This document shows, piece by piece, positions 12,051-23,739 of a DNA stretch of 64,000 bases; the stretch's first letter is position 1; the number at the start of each line of letters is the position of its first letter. Position numbers and translations under genes: made by a program. The notes below the pieces were generated by a model. That model ran no database searches. It was not told where the DNA came from and worked only from the letters and a program-made list of their open reading frames with translations. Source of the stretch: Apricaphanius iberus (Eukaryota; Chordata; Actinopteri; Cyprinodontiformes; Aphaniidae); assembly GCA_028564705.1 (NCBI GenBank), contig JAPXFQ010002924.1, positions 1,703,001 to 1,767,000 of the forward strand. The letters run 5' to 3'.

Positions 12051-12922
12051 GTTTCACAATCATGTGTACCAGTTAGTTAAGCAATGGAAATTTTTCTACT
12101 CTGTGGCTCAGACCGTATCTTACTCAAACCTTGAAAAGTATGATGTTCAAAAGTTTCGCTCATTATACCTGTCTATTAAGATGCAACAAGTGCACACCTT
12201 AAAGAAAAACCCAACACAAACAAATGTTCCTAAGTGGGACCCAAAAAAACAAGCTACTTTTAAAAACAAGTAATTATATTAACTGTAATAAAAGACAAAC
12301 CATATCCTTTTCACCCTCTGAAATTAATTCAAGAAACATTTCCCAGCTTCTGGTTTGTTACGCAAGCTTAGGTAATGGTCTTATGATTTTCCTATATGTT
12401 GATTCATAACATTTTGATGCAATTAGAGGCACATCTGTTTGTGTTTTAAAGGTCTCACAACAATCAGTCATTCTTAGTTGTATAAGCATGCTGGATGTGA
12501 TTTTTGTTTTCCAAACTTAATTTCCTGCATCAGTTAGAGAAACTGAATTGACCAGAAAAAAGAAGTCTAAAAAAGCCAAGTTATCTTGAATGGGACTGAC
12601 CACAAGAGGGCTACATTGTTTTGGCCAGAAAGCTGTAGCTTAGAAACACTGGCTTTGCCTCAATCCTATATTTATAACCAGGATCTGTACCTAAAGATGG
12701 AACACCAGCAACCAGGTTACTGTGAATAAAAAAATAAATTGTTCATCCAATGTTTCACTTTCTTAGTAGGGTATTGTGTTAAAATGCGCCATGACACTGA
12801 AAGCTTCTTGAAGTATCCTCAAACTTAAGCTAAGCTTCAAACCACGAAGTGTAATATCAACAGCTAAATCTCTCGGTAGCAAAATCTCCCAGCCCATTGG
12901 GGCACTCGATCCAAATGGACTA

Positions 12923-13197
12923 TGACTGCAGCTCAGACAAGATGACCCGCTGAATTTAAGCATATTACTAATCCGAGCAAAAGAAAAAAAAAATGTTTAC
13001 CTCAGTTGGGGAGGGGAAGAGCACAGCGCCGAAACCCTGTCTGACTGGCGTGTGGCATACAGAAGCTTGTCTAGTGTAGCTGTTGAATCATCCTGATAAA
13101 GGCTCTTTGTGAGGCCGGTAACGCCGATGAGGTGTCGCAACTTTGTTTTGGCCTAAACTGGGTGGTAAACTCCCTTTTAAGAATAAATACCAGCATA
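12923..13197 (+). pseudogene. Decayed 5' end of 28S rRNA
   Basis: The segment follows the first ~330 nt of vertebrate 28S rRNA in order. It has GACCCGCTGAATTTAAGC and ATATTACTAA at 12941-12970, an AAAAGAAA run, CTCAGT, GAAGAGCACAGCGCCGAA (about 13016-13033), GTGTGGCATACAGAAG, TGTGAGGCCGGTAACG (near 13109-13124), and GGTGGTAAACTCC followed by AATACCAGCA (13161-13194). The GC-rich expansion segments are shortened and CpG sites are largely lost, so it is an old non-functional insertion. No ITS2 or 5.8S is recognisable upstream and the match stops near 13197. It could be a retro-inserted rRNA fragment, an rRNA-headed SINE, or an orphan piece of rDNA. Confidence 0.85.
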
Positions 13198-13569
13198 ATT
13201 TTTTTCACATTAAACTATTCTGATTTTGTTAAATGAAAATAGTGTAAGAGTTGTGTTGCAAGCCCCCAAATTGTGCTGTTTCTCCCCGCCCACGGCTGCG
13301 CTGAACTGAAATGCGCAAAAAATGGTGAGGTTAGGAATTTCTTTCCACAGACAGACACAGACAGCGTTTCATGCATGAGAAAACGGAAAAATCACTGAAA
13401 ACACCATTAAATTAGACCTTTAAGGTAACTTCTGAAACACACTGTTTCCCTGAGTGGCAATAAAACAAATCAGCCAAGATATTGTGAATAAAAAAATCGA
13501 CCTCAACAAATATGTTTTCTCTATGATTATGATTTTCAGATAGCTTTGAGGTTCTACTGTCATCCATTC

Positions 13570-14340
13570 AAACACTACATACAAGAGTAAATACCATGAT
13601 CAATGTCCAGCTATCATACTGTCCAGGAAGGAGACAGGTTTATGAGGTAAACACATTCTGGTACAAAATTTGTGACTCAACCTTGTTGGCTGAAGCTGCT
13701 AAGAGAGTTTCAGGATCCAGAGTGAAACAAGTCCTGTATTGACAAGGATAGAAAGGCCACTTAAAGAGAAAGAGGGCATTACTTCAAAACCAATATAAAA
13801 AGCCAGATTACAAATGCAATCAGGGAAAAATACCTTAATTTTTTGAAACATGTTCTGTCTGAGGGGAATGAAATGGAATGGACTATGTATATTACAAAAA
13901 AGATGCAAACCAAAGGATACAACATTATGTAGAAATATTGAAGGAAAGCCTCAAGACATCAGGCTGGAATTTAAAGCATTTGCTTCAATGCTTCTCAGAA
14001 AAAGTGACTGATCCTGATAGTATAACCAAAATGGTTCCAACGTGCCTAAGAACAACAAGGTAAATGGTTAGAAGTGGTAATCACAATGAAAATTTCTTTT
14101 CAAGATGAAAAGTGTGTATTTCTGAAACAGGTGGCCAACAAAAATGACTCAGTCAGGAGCCATGCCAAATACTAAGAAAATGTTTGCAAACCTTTTAATT
14201 TGAATTCTGAATGTTCTGAAATATAGTAAGTAGAAAGAATTTTGGGATTCCTAACTGAACTAAAAATAGAAAGATTAAGTATGATCTGAAAGAAAAAAGA
14301 TTATATTTATGCAGTGTACATTTGTCTTGTTTTAACTGTT
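13570..14340 (+). mobile_element. Degenerate Tc1 transposon of the Sleeping Beauty-like type
   Basis: Ordered matches to the salmonid-type Tc1 transposase gene are visible: CAGGAAGGAGACAGG (13623-13637), a CAAGTCCTGTATTGACA stretch (about 13730), AAAAAGCCAGATTACA (about 13797), ATATTGAAGGAAAGCCTCAA (about 13935), then GACTCAGTCAGGAGC and CCAAATACTAA near 14145-14175. All frames are interrupted. It is a dead copy; terminal repeats were not resolved. Confidence 0.75.
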
Positions 14341-14639
14341 TTTGTATATTTGTAATGGTAACCCAAACCCACTTTTGTACTAGTTTTTCTTACATTTACA
14401 AGTTAGAGAAACACTGCCACAGACACAAGAGATTTTAAAGCTTTTTTGTGGGACCTACAAAAAATGTAATGGATATTACCATTTAAATCCTTGGAATAGT
14501 GACATTGATGGTTGTTTTGCAACAAACACACATAGTCCCATTATTCTGGGTATGCTAAAATTAAAATTTTCTTGGAATGTGCCCCTTTTTTCAGATTAAA
14601 TAAATCAACATTTCAATTGCAACATAAGAAAGGAAATCT

Positions 14640-14940
14640 GCTTATTGATAACATAGCAGACATTGTGGCAGACAGCGATAGGCTATTGTCAAGTCAGCGA
14701 CGCACAAGCACGGCTGCCGAACCACTGCTCAGATCCTGATGAGCCAAGCTGAGTATTGATCCATCTGGCTCTGAAGACACTGTCATGTCACCTTTGCATT
14801 TAAGTGTTATCTCGTCAGCTTCAAAATGATCTAGCTGTCAGATCTGGAACAATCTGGCCCCTCTGATGTTGCTTTGTTCCTAATGCCCAGCTGTTTATAC
14901 AGCAGTCTGTGCCAGCAGGGTATTAGACCCTGATGTTTAC
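14640..14940. promoter_or_regulatory. Candidate conserved non-coding element
   Basis: Complex, non-repetitive sequence with an E-box-like CAGCTG (14888-14893) and GATCTAGCTGTCAGATC. No gene or known repeat recognised. Confidence 0.2.
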
Positions 14941-16539
14941 TGTGTTTTGTCAATGTTAGAATGAATCTAATCTGCTATCATGCAATGCTACACTTACATA
15001 TGTCTTCATAATTTGACATAATGTGCGTCTGTGCTACAGTGTCAGCAATATTTCTGCATCATGCCTAACAGTTGCCACTTAAACTTACAGTTTCAGTCAA
15101 TTTTCATCTTAATTTTATTAATTTTCAGCTGTTTTTGGTATCGCTCATTCTCAAGGACAATTAAGCAGACAGCTCAGAGTGAAGCATAGCAACGGCTCAA
15201 AGTACGTGCAAATTGCTATATATTTGATTCCCTTTTTCTCCCACAGCAGATGTAATTCATGATAAAAGGTGGCAATCCTGTCTCTGAATGAAAGGCTTCT
15301 AACTCTTCCACTCAAGGTGTGGAAATAGTACAAAAGTAAAGCACATTCCAGCAGAAGAGAGCTCAGTCTTATGGTTACTCTCATATGAGCTGATTTTGAG
15401 TTTTTCCAATGTTTTCTTCATTTGTGTTCTGTTTTCTGGTATTAATTTTTTATGTCTCCTCCCTGTATAATGACTTATATTCTAACTTTTTTATAAAGGT
15501 TTTTTATTTTATTTTATTTTATTTTAAGGTTTGCAGTTCCATAGAGAACCTTGAGGTGCTTTGAAAGTGATAATAGGATGTCGAGCAGTAGTCTGTACAC
15601 TATAGAGACAGCGAGTTACAGACCCAAATGTGTATTTTTCACCTCTTAATTAAGTGACACAATTGAACTCTAGATTTTTTTTCTGCTTCATGCTGCAATT
15701 TGCAGACCTTGTTTGTAAAACATTAATTCAGTTTTGCTCACTTCCATAATACTTTATCAATCCATCTATCCCATTGTTACAATTAAAGAAATGTATATTT
15801 TTTTATATCTTGATTCACAAAATGTATTTATATTTTATATACAATATTGCATTTTAAACATATTCAGTATACAAAACATATTGATATATTATACTTGCGT
15901 TTCCTATTTGTATTATTTATAAATGAAATGCTTCTAAATAGACATATTGTATTTTTCAAATAATAGAAAATTAATATTGATCACTTTATTTTGTCCCCCA
16001 TAAGTTAGATTTTTCTGAAAGTAAGAAAAAAACAAAACCAAAAAACAATTCTTAATCACCCATCTATGTGGCAGCCATATAGATGTGAGCAGTGGCGATG
16101 TACATCACGACACATTTATTTTTCCTCTCAACATGGGAACATAGTTCTCTTCCCCGCAGAATTCAGAACTGATCATTAACCTTTCCTTTGGTTCCTTCCC
16201 TTGCTTGGTCACATTTCCTCTCTATTTGGTTCCTGGCCCCATATGCCACTTTCCTATTTCCTGCCTGTAGACAGCAGGGAGTAGCTCTATTATCACCTTC
16301 CTAGAGCTGTCTTTGAATGTGAGAGGCAATTCCATTTCACTCAGCCATGGGGAGGAGGAGAAAGAGGAGGAGGTGGTGGTGGTAGAGAAGGAGAAAAAAA
16401 AACAGAGCACACAGAAACTGCGTTAGGTGAACTTCTTATAGCCGACTGTAAGACTATTTTGCTTTCCAGTCTTTATTTCAAAGACACAATAAAAAGCCTG
16501 TTGTTGATGTGCAGGGTTTCTTGTGGTATATTTTCAAGT
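14941..16539. other. Intergenic AT-rich stretch
   Basis: Nothing coding recognised. It includes a short TTTTA-type repeat near 15508-15525, a very AT-rich part at 15700-16000, and a GGAGGAGGTGGTGG purine tract near 16350-16385. Confidence 0.45.
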
Positions 16540-17130
16540 CAGAGCAAAGGTTAACTGCTGTGGATTATGTCTAGTTGTTGTGTGAACCCTTTATCACATT
16601 TAGAAGCCATCTTTTGAAATATTAACAATCCTAAAGCAGCTATATTACACGACTGTGAAGCTGTGCTAAACATAGCCGAGATGCCTGTAATGCTTGCGCT
16701 CTCGAGTGTGCTAAGCTTACTGCATTTTACTTGTGTTATTTTTGGGCTTTCCCTCAGCCCAATACCGGCTTTTCTCAGCATTCGAGTTCTTTTTGGAATC
16801 GAAGGGCTCTTGACAATATTGCTCCTGGATAAATTAAACATGAGTTACGCAGAGTGATAATCTGTGGGCCTCTCTTTTCACACTGCATTCCCAATGAGCT
16901 GTGTGTTGGCCTGGTGTTGTTGCCTGTGATTTTAATGAAGATTATTCTTGTAACACGACTGTCGCCTGCTTGCTCCTATTCTCCCCCAAATAATTTTTTT
17001 CTTCTTCAGACTGAAATATTTTTTTGTTTTCCATCGAGTGATCTGCGCAGTTTTGCTATTTATTTTAAGGACTGTTTCGATTGCAGGTCAATGGCCTTTT
17101 TGTTACAGATTTATAATTAAGATACTTAGG
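16540..17130. promoter_or_regulatory. Candidate conserved non-coding element
   Basis: A long block of complex sequence in the middle of the desert, unlike the flanking AT-rich DNA and without recognised repeats. Frames on both strands are open for 60-96 codons, as expected by chance in such sequence, but show no domain. A developmental enhancer for tbr1 is possible from position; unproven. Confidence 0.25.
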
Positions 17131-18080
17131 TGCTGCATCAGATAACTGTTTTCTGTCTTGCTGTTTTTGGACTAAATATTCATCATCAAGCTCACCAATC
17201 AAACATAAACTGCCAGACACAGCTGTGACACAGTAATTTGCATTAATTTCCTTCTTGTAACAATTTGCTGTAAAAAACTTCCAACAGGGATTATACAGTA
17301 AGATGGTTTTGTTTCATAAATATAGTACTTTGCTCTCAACATAAATGTATTTAGTAAGAATGGGGAATTTTATAAGCATGGTACCCCATTTTTATGACTG
17401 TACTTTAAATGTACAGAAGAATTACCTCAATATCTTGGCAGCATAAGTATCCGAACACCAAACAACTTTCACTGCTTAAGTGCTGTTTAAATTAAGGCGT
17501 TTTTATTAAATTGGTTTATTGTTTTATACTTGACTCCAATTGTATTTCATAGGGCTATTTCAAGTTATATATTTTTTAATCTTTTATTTTCTCTGCTAAG
17601 GCTTCCTTTTTGGTATTTTAAAGCAAACCTCACAAGGAAAGAACAACACTTTTAGGTCCCATAACTACTGTAGCTTTTTGTAAAAAGAAAAACATTTAGA
17701 TTGATTGAGATGTAAATAAATTTTTGAGCTCTAATAAATATACTGACTTAAATGAACCAAGTAAATTATTGTATTTTTTATTTTTTTAATGCATTAATTT
17801 GTTGTGCTTTCCAATTATAATAAAACTGTATTGGTTATGCAGGTTATGTTACTGCAGAAATAACAGTCAGTAATGGGCAACCCTGCTGCAAATACATTGT
17901 TGTAAATTTTAGAGGAAGTTTGTTGCAGAATGAATTTATGTAATCAGGATTACATACTAAACTTTTTTTTCTCCCTAAATACAGCACCATTTTGTGAACA
18001 TCCATCCATTCATGCATCCTTCTAGCCAGTGGCTATGAGGTCCTTTACAGGCTAACGTGTGGAGAAAATGCAGAGATAAG

Positions 18081-18119
18081 TTCATGTACCACCAACCCAG
18101 CATGTTGGTGGTACATGAA
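18081..18119. repeat. Perfect 16-bp inverted repeat (hairpin)
   Basis: TTCATGTACCACCAAC at 18081-18096 is exactly complementary to GTTGGTGGTACATGAA at 18104-18119, with a 7-nt loop. The arms have no mismatch in a region where other repeats are heavily decayed. Confidence 0.97.
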
Positions 18120-18999
18120 GTGGGAGGTGAGACCAGTAAGATATTTTTGATCCTGTTTTATTTCTAATATTTGAGGACAGTTGTATTTTATTGGGTTATT
18201 TTGAGCTACATATCCATGCTGCTTTGGCTTGCTAAATATAGCTCAGGTTGTTTCTTACCCAGCATCATGAGCAACAAAAGTACTTACGAGTCCTGTTATA
18301 ATATTAGTATTTGGGAGCTTTTATGCCAACATTCTGTAAATCAGGCTTTATGGTAACTTTATTGCGTATTATAAATCAGTAGTTCTGATTTTGCCTGAGG
18401 CGAAGGGGCAGTAAGGATTGTTTCATTTGATGTATTGCACTGGAAGTACTCATCTGTAGAGGGCTTAGGAGAAAGTCCCATTAGCTCATTGTACGTTGGC
18501 AAGCTGTCTTTGCTTTTGTTCCTTTCCACTGTACTCCGGATGTAGTTACAGTATCAATTACAATTGAATTGAATTTATTTACATTAAAGTTTAACCAAAA
18601 TTATTCTCAGGCTAATGTGAAAATTTTAAAAAACTGGTCTGAAACAAAAATATAAATTCTTTATGAATCCTTCTCAAATTCTTTACAGCAAAACTGCTGC
18701 AGTGCATCAGCAATGCATACACCTTAAATATATTGAAAAACTTAAGGCAAAGCCTTCTGATGGATAGACTGAGGCTGATTGGGCTCAGAAAACCTCAGAG
18801 CATCCTTAAAGTAGTAAGTGCACACTTGGTCTTGGCCACTCTTAAAATGGAACTGATGTTCAATAAATAATTTCAAAGTCACAAACACCGGCCTCACAAT
18901 CACAGCAAGTCAATGATATTCATTTGGCATAAGTCAGTTTCATTTCTGCATGCTTTTCATCAGGAATGGCTTAAAAAGTGGAGTTAGTCTGAATTTTTT

Positions 19000-19480
19000 A
19001 TGCCGTGGGCTTACTGAAGGGACAGTGGCCATGTTCTTCACTCGCAGACGTCTGACGGTGCATGGCAGCAGAAGTAACAAAATGGTCACAAACCCCTACT
19101 GCTCTCCCCAGGTCACACAGGCTGTTTAAAATTTAACGAGAGCAGCAACAGACCAAACAGTTGATAACGGATCGGGAGCAGGTGATAAAAGAAGTTATGG
19201 TAGGGACATTAGCCCTTCCGCTGACTTTGTGCTTCCAGAGATTATTTACCCACAATTTGTTGGGCCCAAATAATACACATCAGATAGTTTGAAGCGGCTA
19301 CAAGGATTACTCTCAGGGACTTTGGTACCCAGAGGATAAAAAATATTTCACAAGTGTTATTTTGTCACAAGGCTGGGATGAGGCAGCATTCACACATTTA
19401 TAATTATGCATGAATTTCAACTCCCATCCTCCTAATTCCAATTATTCTAGCTTTTGAGAACTGTGGCAATGATTCTTGGT
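19000..19480. promoter_or_regulatory. Candidate conserved non-coding element with octamer-like site
   Basis: Complex non-repetitive block. It contains TAATTATGCATGAATTT (19401-19417), a POU/octamer-like core (ATGCATGA) beside a TAATTA homeodomain site, and a further CCTAATTCCAATTATTC. Regulatory function is inferred. Confidence 0.27.
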
Positions 19481-20640
19481 TGATTCTGCACTATAAATGT
19501 GTTAATATTTCAAAAGGTAGAAGATTATTGCCAAGCTGTCATAATCCTGCAACGTGAACAGACAACAAGGATAGAGTATATGCTTTAGTACATATCATCT
19601 TGAAAAAAATAAACATATCATCTCTTGGATAAAAATATAGGTTAATACACTTATGGAGGAATTGTGTATTTCTTATAATAATAGAAAAATTAATTGAATG
19701 ACAAAATGCAAAAATGTATGTCAAATCAATTGGGCTAAATAATCAATATATGCTTCAATGTTAAGTCAGTTTAAAAACTTTTGGTACTTTTTAAAAGAAA
19801 TACATTTTGACATGCTTCTAAATGTATACATCACTCTGCATTTGAGAGTAAAGTAACAGTGAAATGCTGCTAACTTTTTACTGTTAGTCACAGTACAGGT
19901 AATGCATTCTTTTTAGCACTTTTTGACTGTATGTCTGATTGCAAGAAATGGAAACAGAACATCTATTTTTTATAGTTTACATAACTTTCTAATTTATCAC
20001 TATTGTTTCATGGTTTGTAATATAACCATTAGCTTTTATATTTTCCCTTTGGTTAACTGTTTGATTGTTTACCAAAACTTTACATTATTAATTTTTTCAC
20101 AATCCTGAGTTAAAGTGGGATGACAACTGTTCCAAATCTCAGAAATATCGGTGGGTACTGCTGTGAAAATTTGCAAATGTAGGGTTTTTCTTGCTAGGGA
20201 GCTTAATTGTCAACACTAAATCAAGAATGAAACTTAACCTGAAGACACCACGCTATTCCATTATTAACTTATTTTTTTGTTTAAATAATTTCAAAAGGGA
20301 TAAAAGTAACTAGGCTCTATATGCAAAGATTTGCAGAATAATTTAATAACAAAACTCTATAAGTGAAACCCTTGAAATATTTTTTTCTGTTAAGTGACCA
20401 GAGGCCAGTCGTTTTTACAGAGAAAGTTATGAAATGTGTCAAATAAAATAATACAATACTGTAAGCCAAGGATTGGGCTTTAAACTGTAACTTGAAATGC
20501 ATATAATGTAATCAGTTTTTGCAATGTTTTACTGTATCTCTGACTGCGGCATAATAATCTGTGAAATCTGTTTTATTCATTGCAATATTTAAAATTGCAC
20601 CAGTGGTTGCAGGAAAACATTACACTTTTTACTGATCTGA

Positions 20641-20754
20641 TGCCTGCGATGGACCTGTCCAGGTTGTACCCCACCTCTTGCCCCATGAATGCTGGAGATA
20701 GGCACCAGCCCCTTGCAACCCTACAGAAGATAGACGGGTATAGACGGATGGACG
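20641..20754 (+). mobile_element. Fish SINE/LINE 3' tail fragment
   Basis: Matches the common fish repeat tail: a GGACCTGTCCAGG region, GTACCCCACCTCTTGCCC, GCTGGAGATAGGCACCAGCC, and an ending in degenerate GGATGGA units. It is the same family as 41738-41877, which is in reverse orientation. Truncated at its 5' end. Confidence 0.8.
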
Positions 20755-22019
20755 TATAAGATGCTTGCAGAAGATGAGTCTTCTCAAGTTTACCCAGGAA
20801 GTCAACTATCTACACAACATCTATTGAAGGAATAAATTCAGAATTTTTTTTTATTTTTAAATTACAAGATATCTGTCACAAACCTAAGCTCAATACATTA
20901 TATTTCAGTGATTCAGTTCCACTGTGAAACAGGTTCATGATGGAATCAAATGTTTTGTAATAATAAAAATGTGAATAATGGCAACTGAAGAAATGCTTGA
21001 ATACAAAGATCAGAGCTAATAGTGCCTCTTTATTTAATTTCCCTCTGAGAGTAAATTATGTTATAATTGAACTGAGCTGAATTTAAGTTGATCATCAAAA
21101 TTAGTTATGCAATTATTGAATATAATTTACTTACAGCTCCTAACATTTTAAAGTAAACTAATAATGCAAAACATAGTTTTGCAAATCAAGTTTTAGCTGC
21201 TTATTATGAAATACATTATTTTTGTTGGTAAAGCTTACATGGTATTTTTGTCTTTACAAACTTCATTGACAGTTTTTGTGCACACCTTATACACCTATAT
21301 ACATCTAATCTGTGGTGTGATTACAGAAAACCGGTAATGAGGAAACTGTAAGTAGCTTATCAGAATGCCTTTAGAGTTTTCCTTAGGCTTCCAACATGAA
21401 CATTAACAAGTCAAATGTTTGTCAGTAGGAATGTTCCTACTTTTCATGCCTTACTGAGGAATCACATGTACAGATTTATGTGACGTTTAAATGTGTCACA
21501 TAACACTGTAATCACAGCTCTATCAATTTTAACCTACATTGATACAAGGCTCTGGCTTTGCCTTTTTAAATGTTGGAATAATTGTCTGTATGCTCATTAA
21601 TGTATTCTCTGTACTGCTGTTGTATTCCTCTCTTTTTTTAACACTTATTTATGGATAATTTATTTTGTCCAGAAATAAAGATATACTAGTTAGATGATGT
21701 AATAACCCCAATTTACAACAAAATACATTACGATAGCATCGTAAACACACTATTTATTTTAATTGTTTACAGGTGTTAGAAATGCAGCTAATATTTAGCT
21801 TTTATCCACTAGATATCTAAAATGTTTTGAATATATACCTTTTTATGCTTGTTAAAAATAAAAAGACTTGTAGACATTTGGTACAGAGTGAAACCCCGCA
21901 CAGTACAGTTCTGGTATGATATTAGCACATGATACCTGTCACTTGCATTTCTAGCGAACATCATGATCACCTGTCCTGAGGTTAATTTGCTGTGAGCTTT
22001 GTGGTAAAGAATCTTGAGT
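20755..22019. other. Intergenic AT-rich stretch, nothing recognised
   Basis: No gene or nameable repeat. Confidence 0.45.
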
Positions 22020-22870
22020 CTAGTCTGACTGGGCGACCCTTAAAGGACATCAATAATGAGCAGGTGTAGGGGTGCACTTCTGCGTAGACGCGTGTCTCTG
22101 TGTCCAGGGAGGACGGCTAATAAGGGTTTAAAAGCCACAACTGTCCACTCCGCCCCTTAGCAGGCCTCCAGCTGTCTTCTATGTCAGAAAGCACCCTGAT
22201 TCCCTCTGACAGTGCGGATCACTGATGGCAGCAAACCACAAGGGAGTTTAGTTATGTTAGCATCGCACAAAGCACCACCCCACTGAATCAGATTAGTAAT
22301 GCTGGTTAATTAAAGACATAAGCTAAATGCCAGTTTTGCTGTTTTTACTTTTTTTAAGTCACAGCAAAGAATACTAAAGAAAACCCTTCACTTTGATTTA
22401 TTGATGGAAATTGCAATGTGACATCTCGCAAACAACATATAAATAACTTAAAGGCCATCTTAAATGCATTCCCATGAAATTTTTAGAGCTGCTGTAATAT
22501 AAGCCACTACCTGTCATGAATCCCAAATAACCTTGGCTCTACCCTCTTAGTTCAGCCCAGTGCGCCTCATTCGTTATTACTGGCCTGACAAGGAAATGTT
22601 TACCCATCCGACAAGAGACACGCCATTTCATAGTCACAAAAAGCAATTTCACCTGACTGGAGGAGCACACTATGTCCCAATATCCTTGCTGGCTATAATT
22701 TTGTTGTCATTTTGTGTGCTGTGATCATATCATTGAAGTGACAGTGCTGGGCATTAGGTAAAGTCCCAAAGCTGGTGCTCACTTTCAGGCTTGTTCTCTC
22801 CTTGTCATTCACATTGATTGGATTAGACCCAGGTGGCGTACAGATTCCTTTGGCACAACAATAAAAAGCG
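22020..22870. promoter_or_regulatory. Candidate conserved non-coding region
   Basis: Two complex blocks (22020-22320 and 22510-22870) stand out from the AT-rich surroundings. No coding exon or known repeat is seen in either. Their character resembles developmental-gene enhancers, but that is only an inference without comparison. Confidence 0.23.
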
Positions 22871-23739
22871 ATAATATGATGGTAGAAGAACTAACATTGT
22901 TTTTCATGAAATTAACACTGTTGACCAGATGAGATTTAATGGAAAATATGTTTTTTAATGATGATGCATTCTAGAGAGGAATTTTGCTTTTCTGAACTCA
23001 TTGCAATTCAGTATTTGGCTTACTAAAAAATGATTTTGTGTTTGTTCATTTGCCATGACTGAATGTTTCAAATTATCTGACAGATGTTAATATATGACAA
23101 TGATAATCTTAAATACAAAAAAAATATTTTCAAATGAGGTTCTAATTGAATAAAGAAAATAAAAATTAAACTTAAAAGGGATCGCCACATTGTTTTTCAT
23201 TGGATTAACTGTGATTAATCAAATTTTTAATGCCAGATCTGTACAGTAGTTGAAGGAAAATAATTCTGCGTACCTTATTTGATATACAAGTGTTATAACT
23301 ATCTCAAAAAAGTTAATCAAAAATATTCTATTTCGTCCAACAGAAATAAAATGAGGAAACAGAGTCAAAAATCTTCTGGAGATAGCCAAGTACAAAGCAG
23401 AAGCTTTAATTTAGATGAAAACAATGTTACAGACGGAATAAAGTAGTGAGGCAACCACGAGGTTGGCTTACTGGGCTATAGGACACCTATCCTTATACTT
23501 TAAGAGGTACTCCCTTTCCTTTGTTCTTCTCCTGGCACCAACACTCTAGGGTCACTTATAGGGCAAACAGCATTGAGCTTACTCCACAAAATAGAACATT
23601 TGCAAATATTCACATAGCAGAATAACCACCCATTTCTTCACTAATGCAAGCACATGATAGTAATCATACATTTACACTAATGCATACGGCAATTACGTAG
23701 AAAATGTAAGCATCCACACAGGTTTTTTTGAGAAATAAT

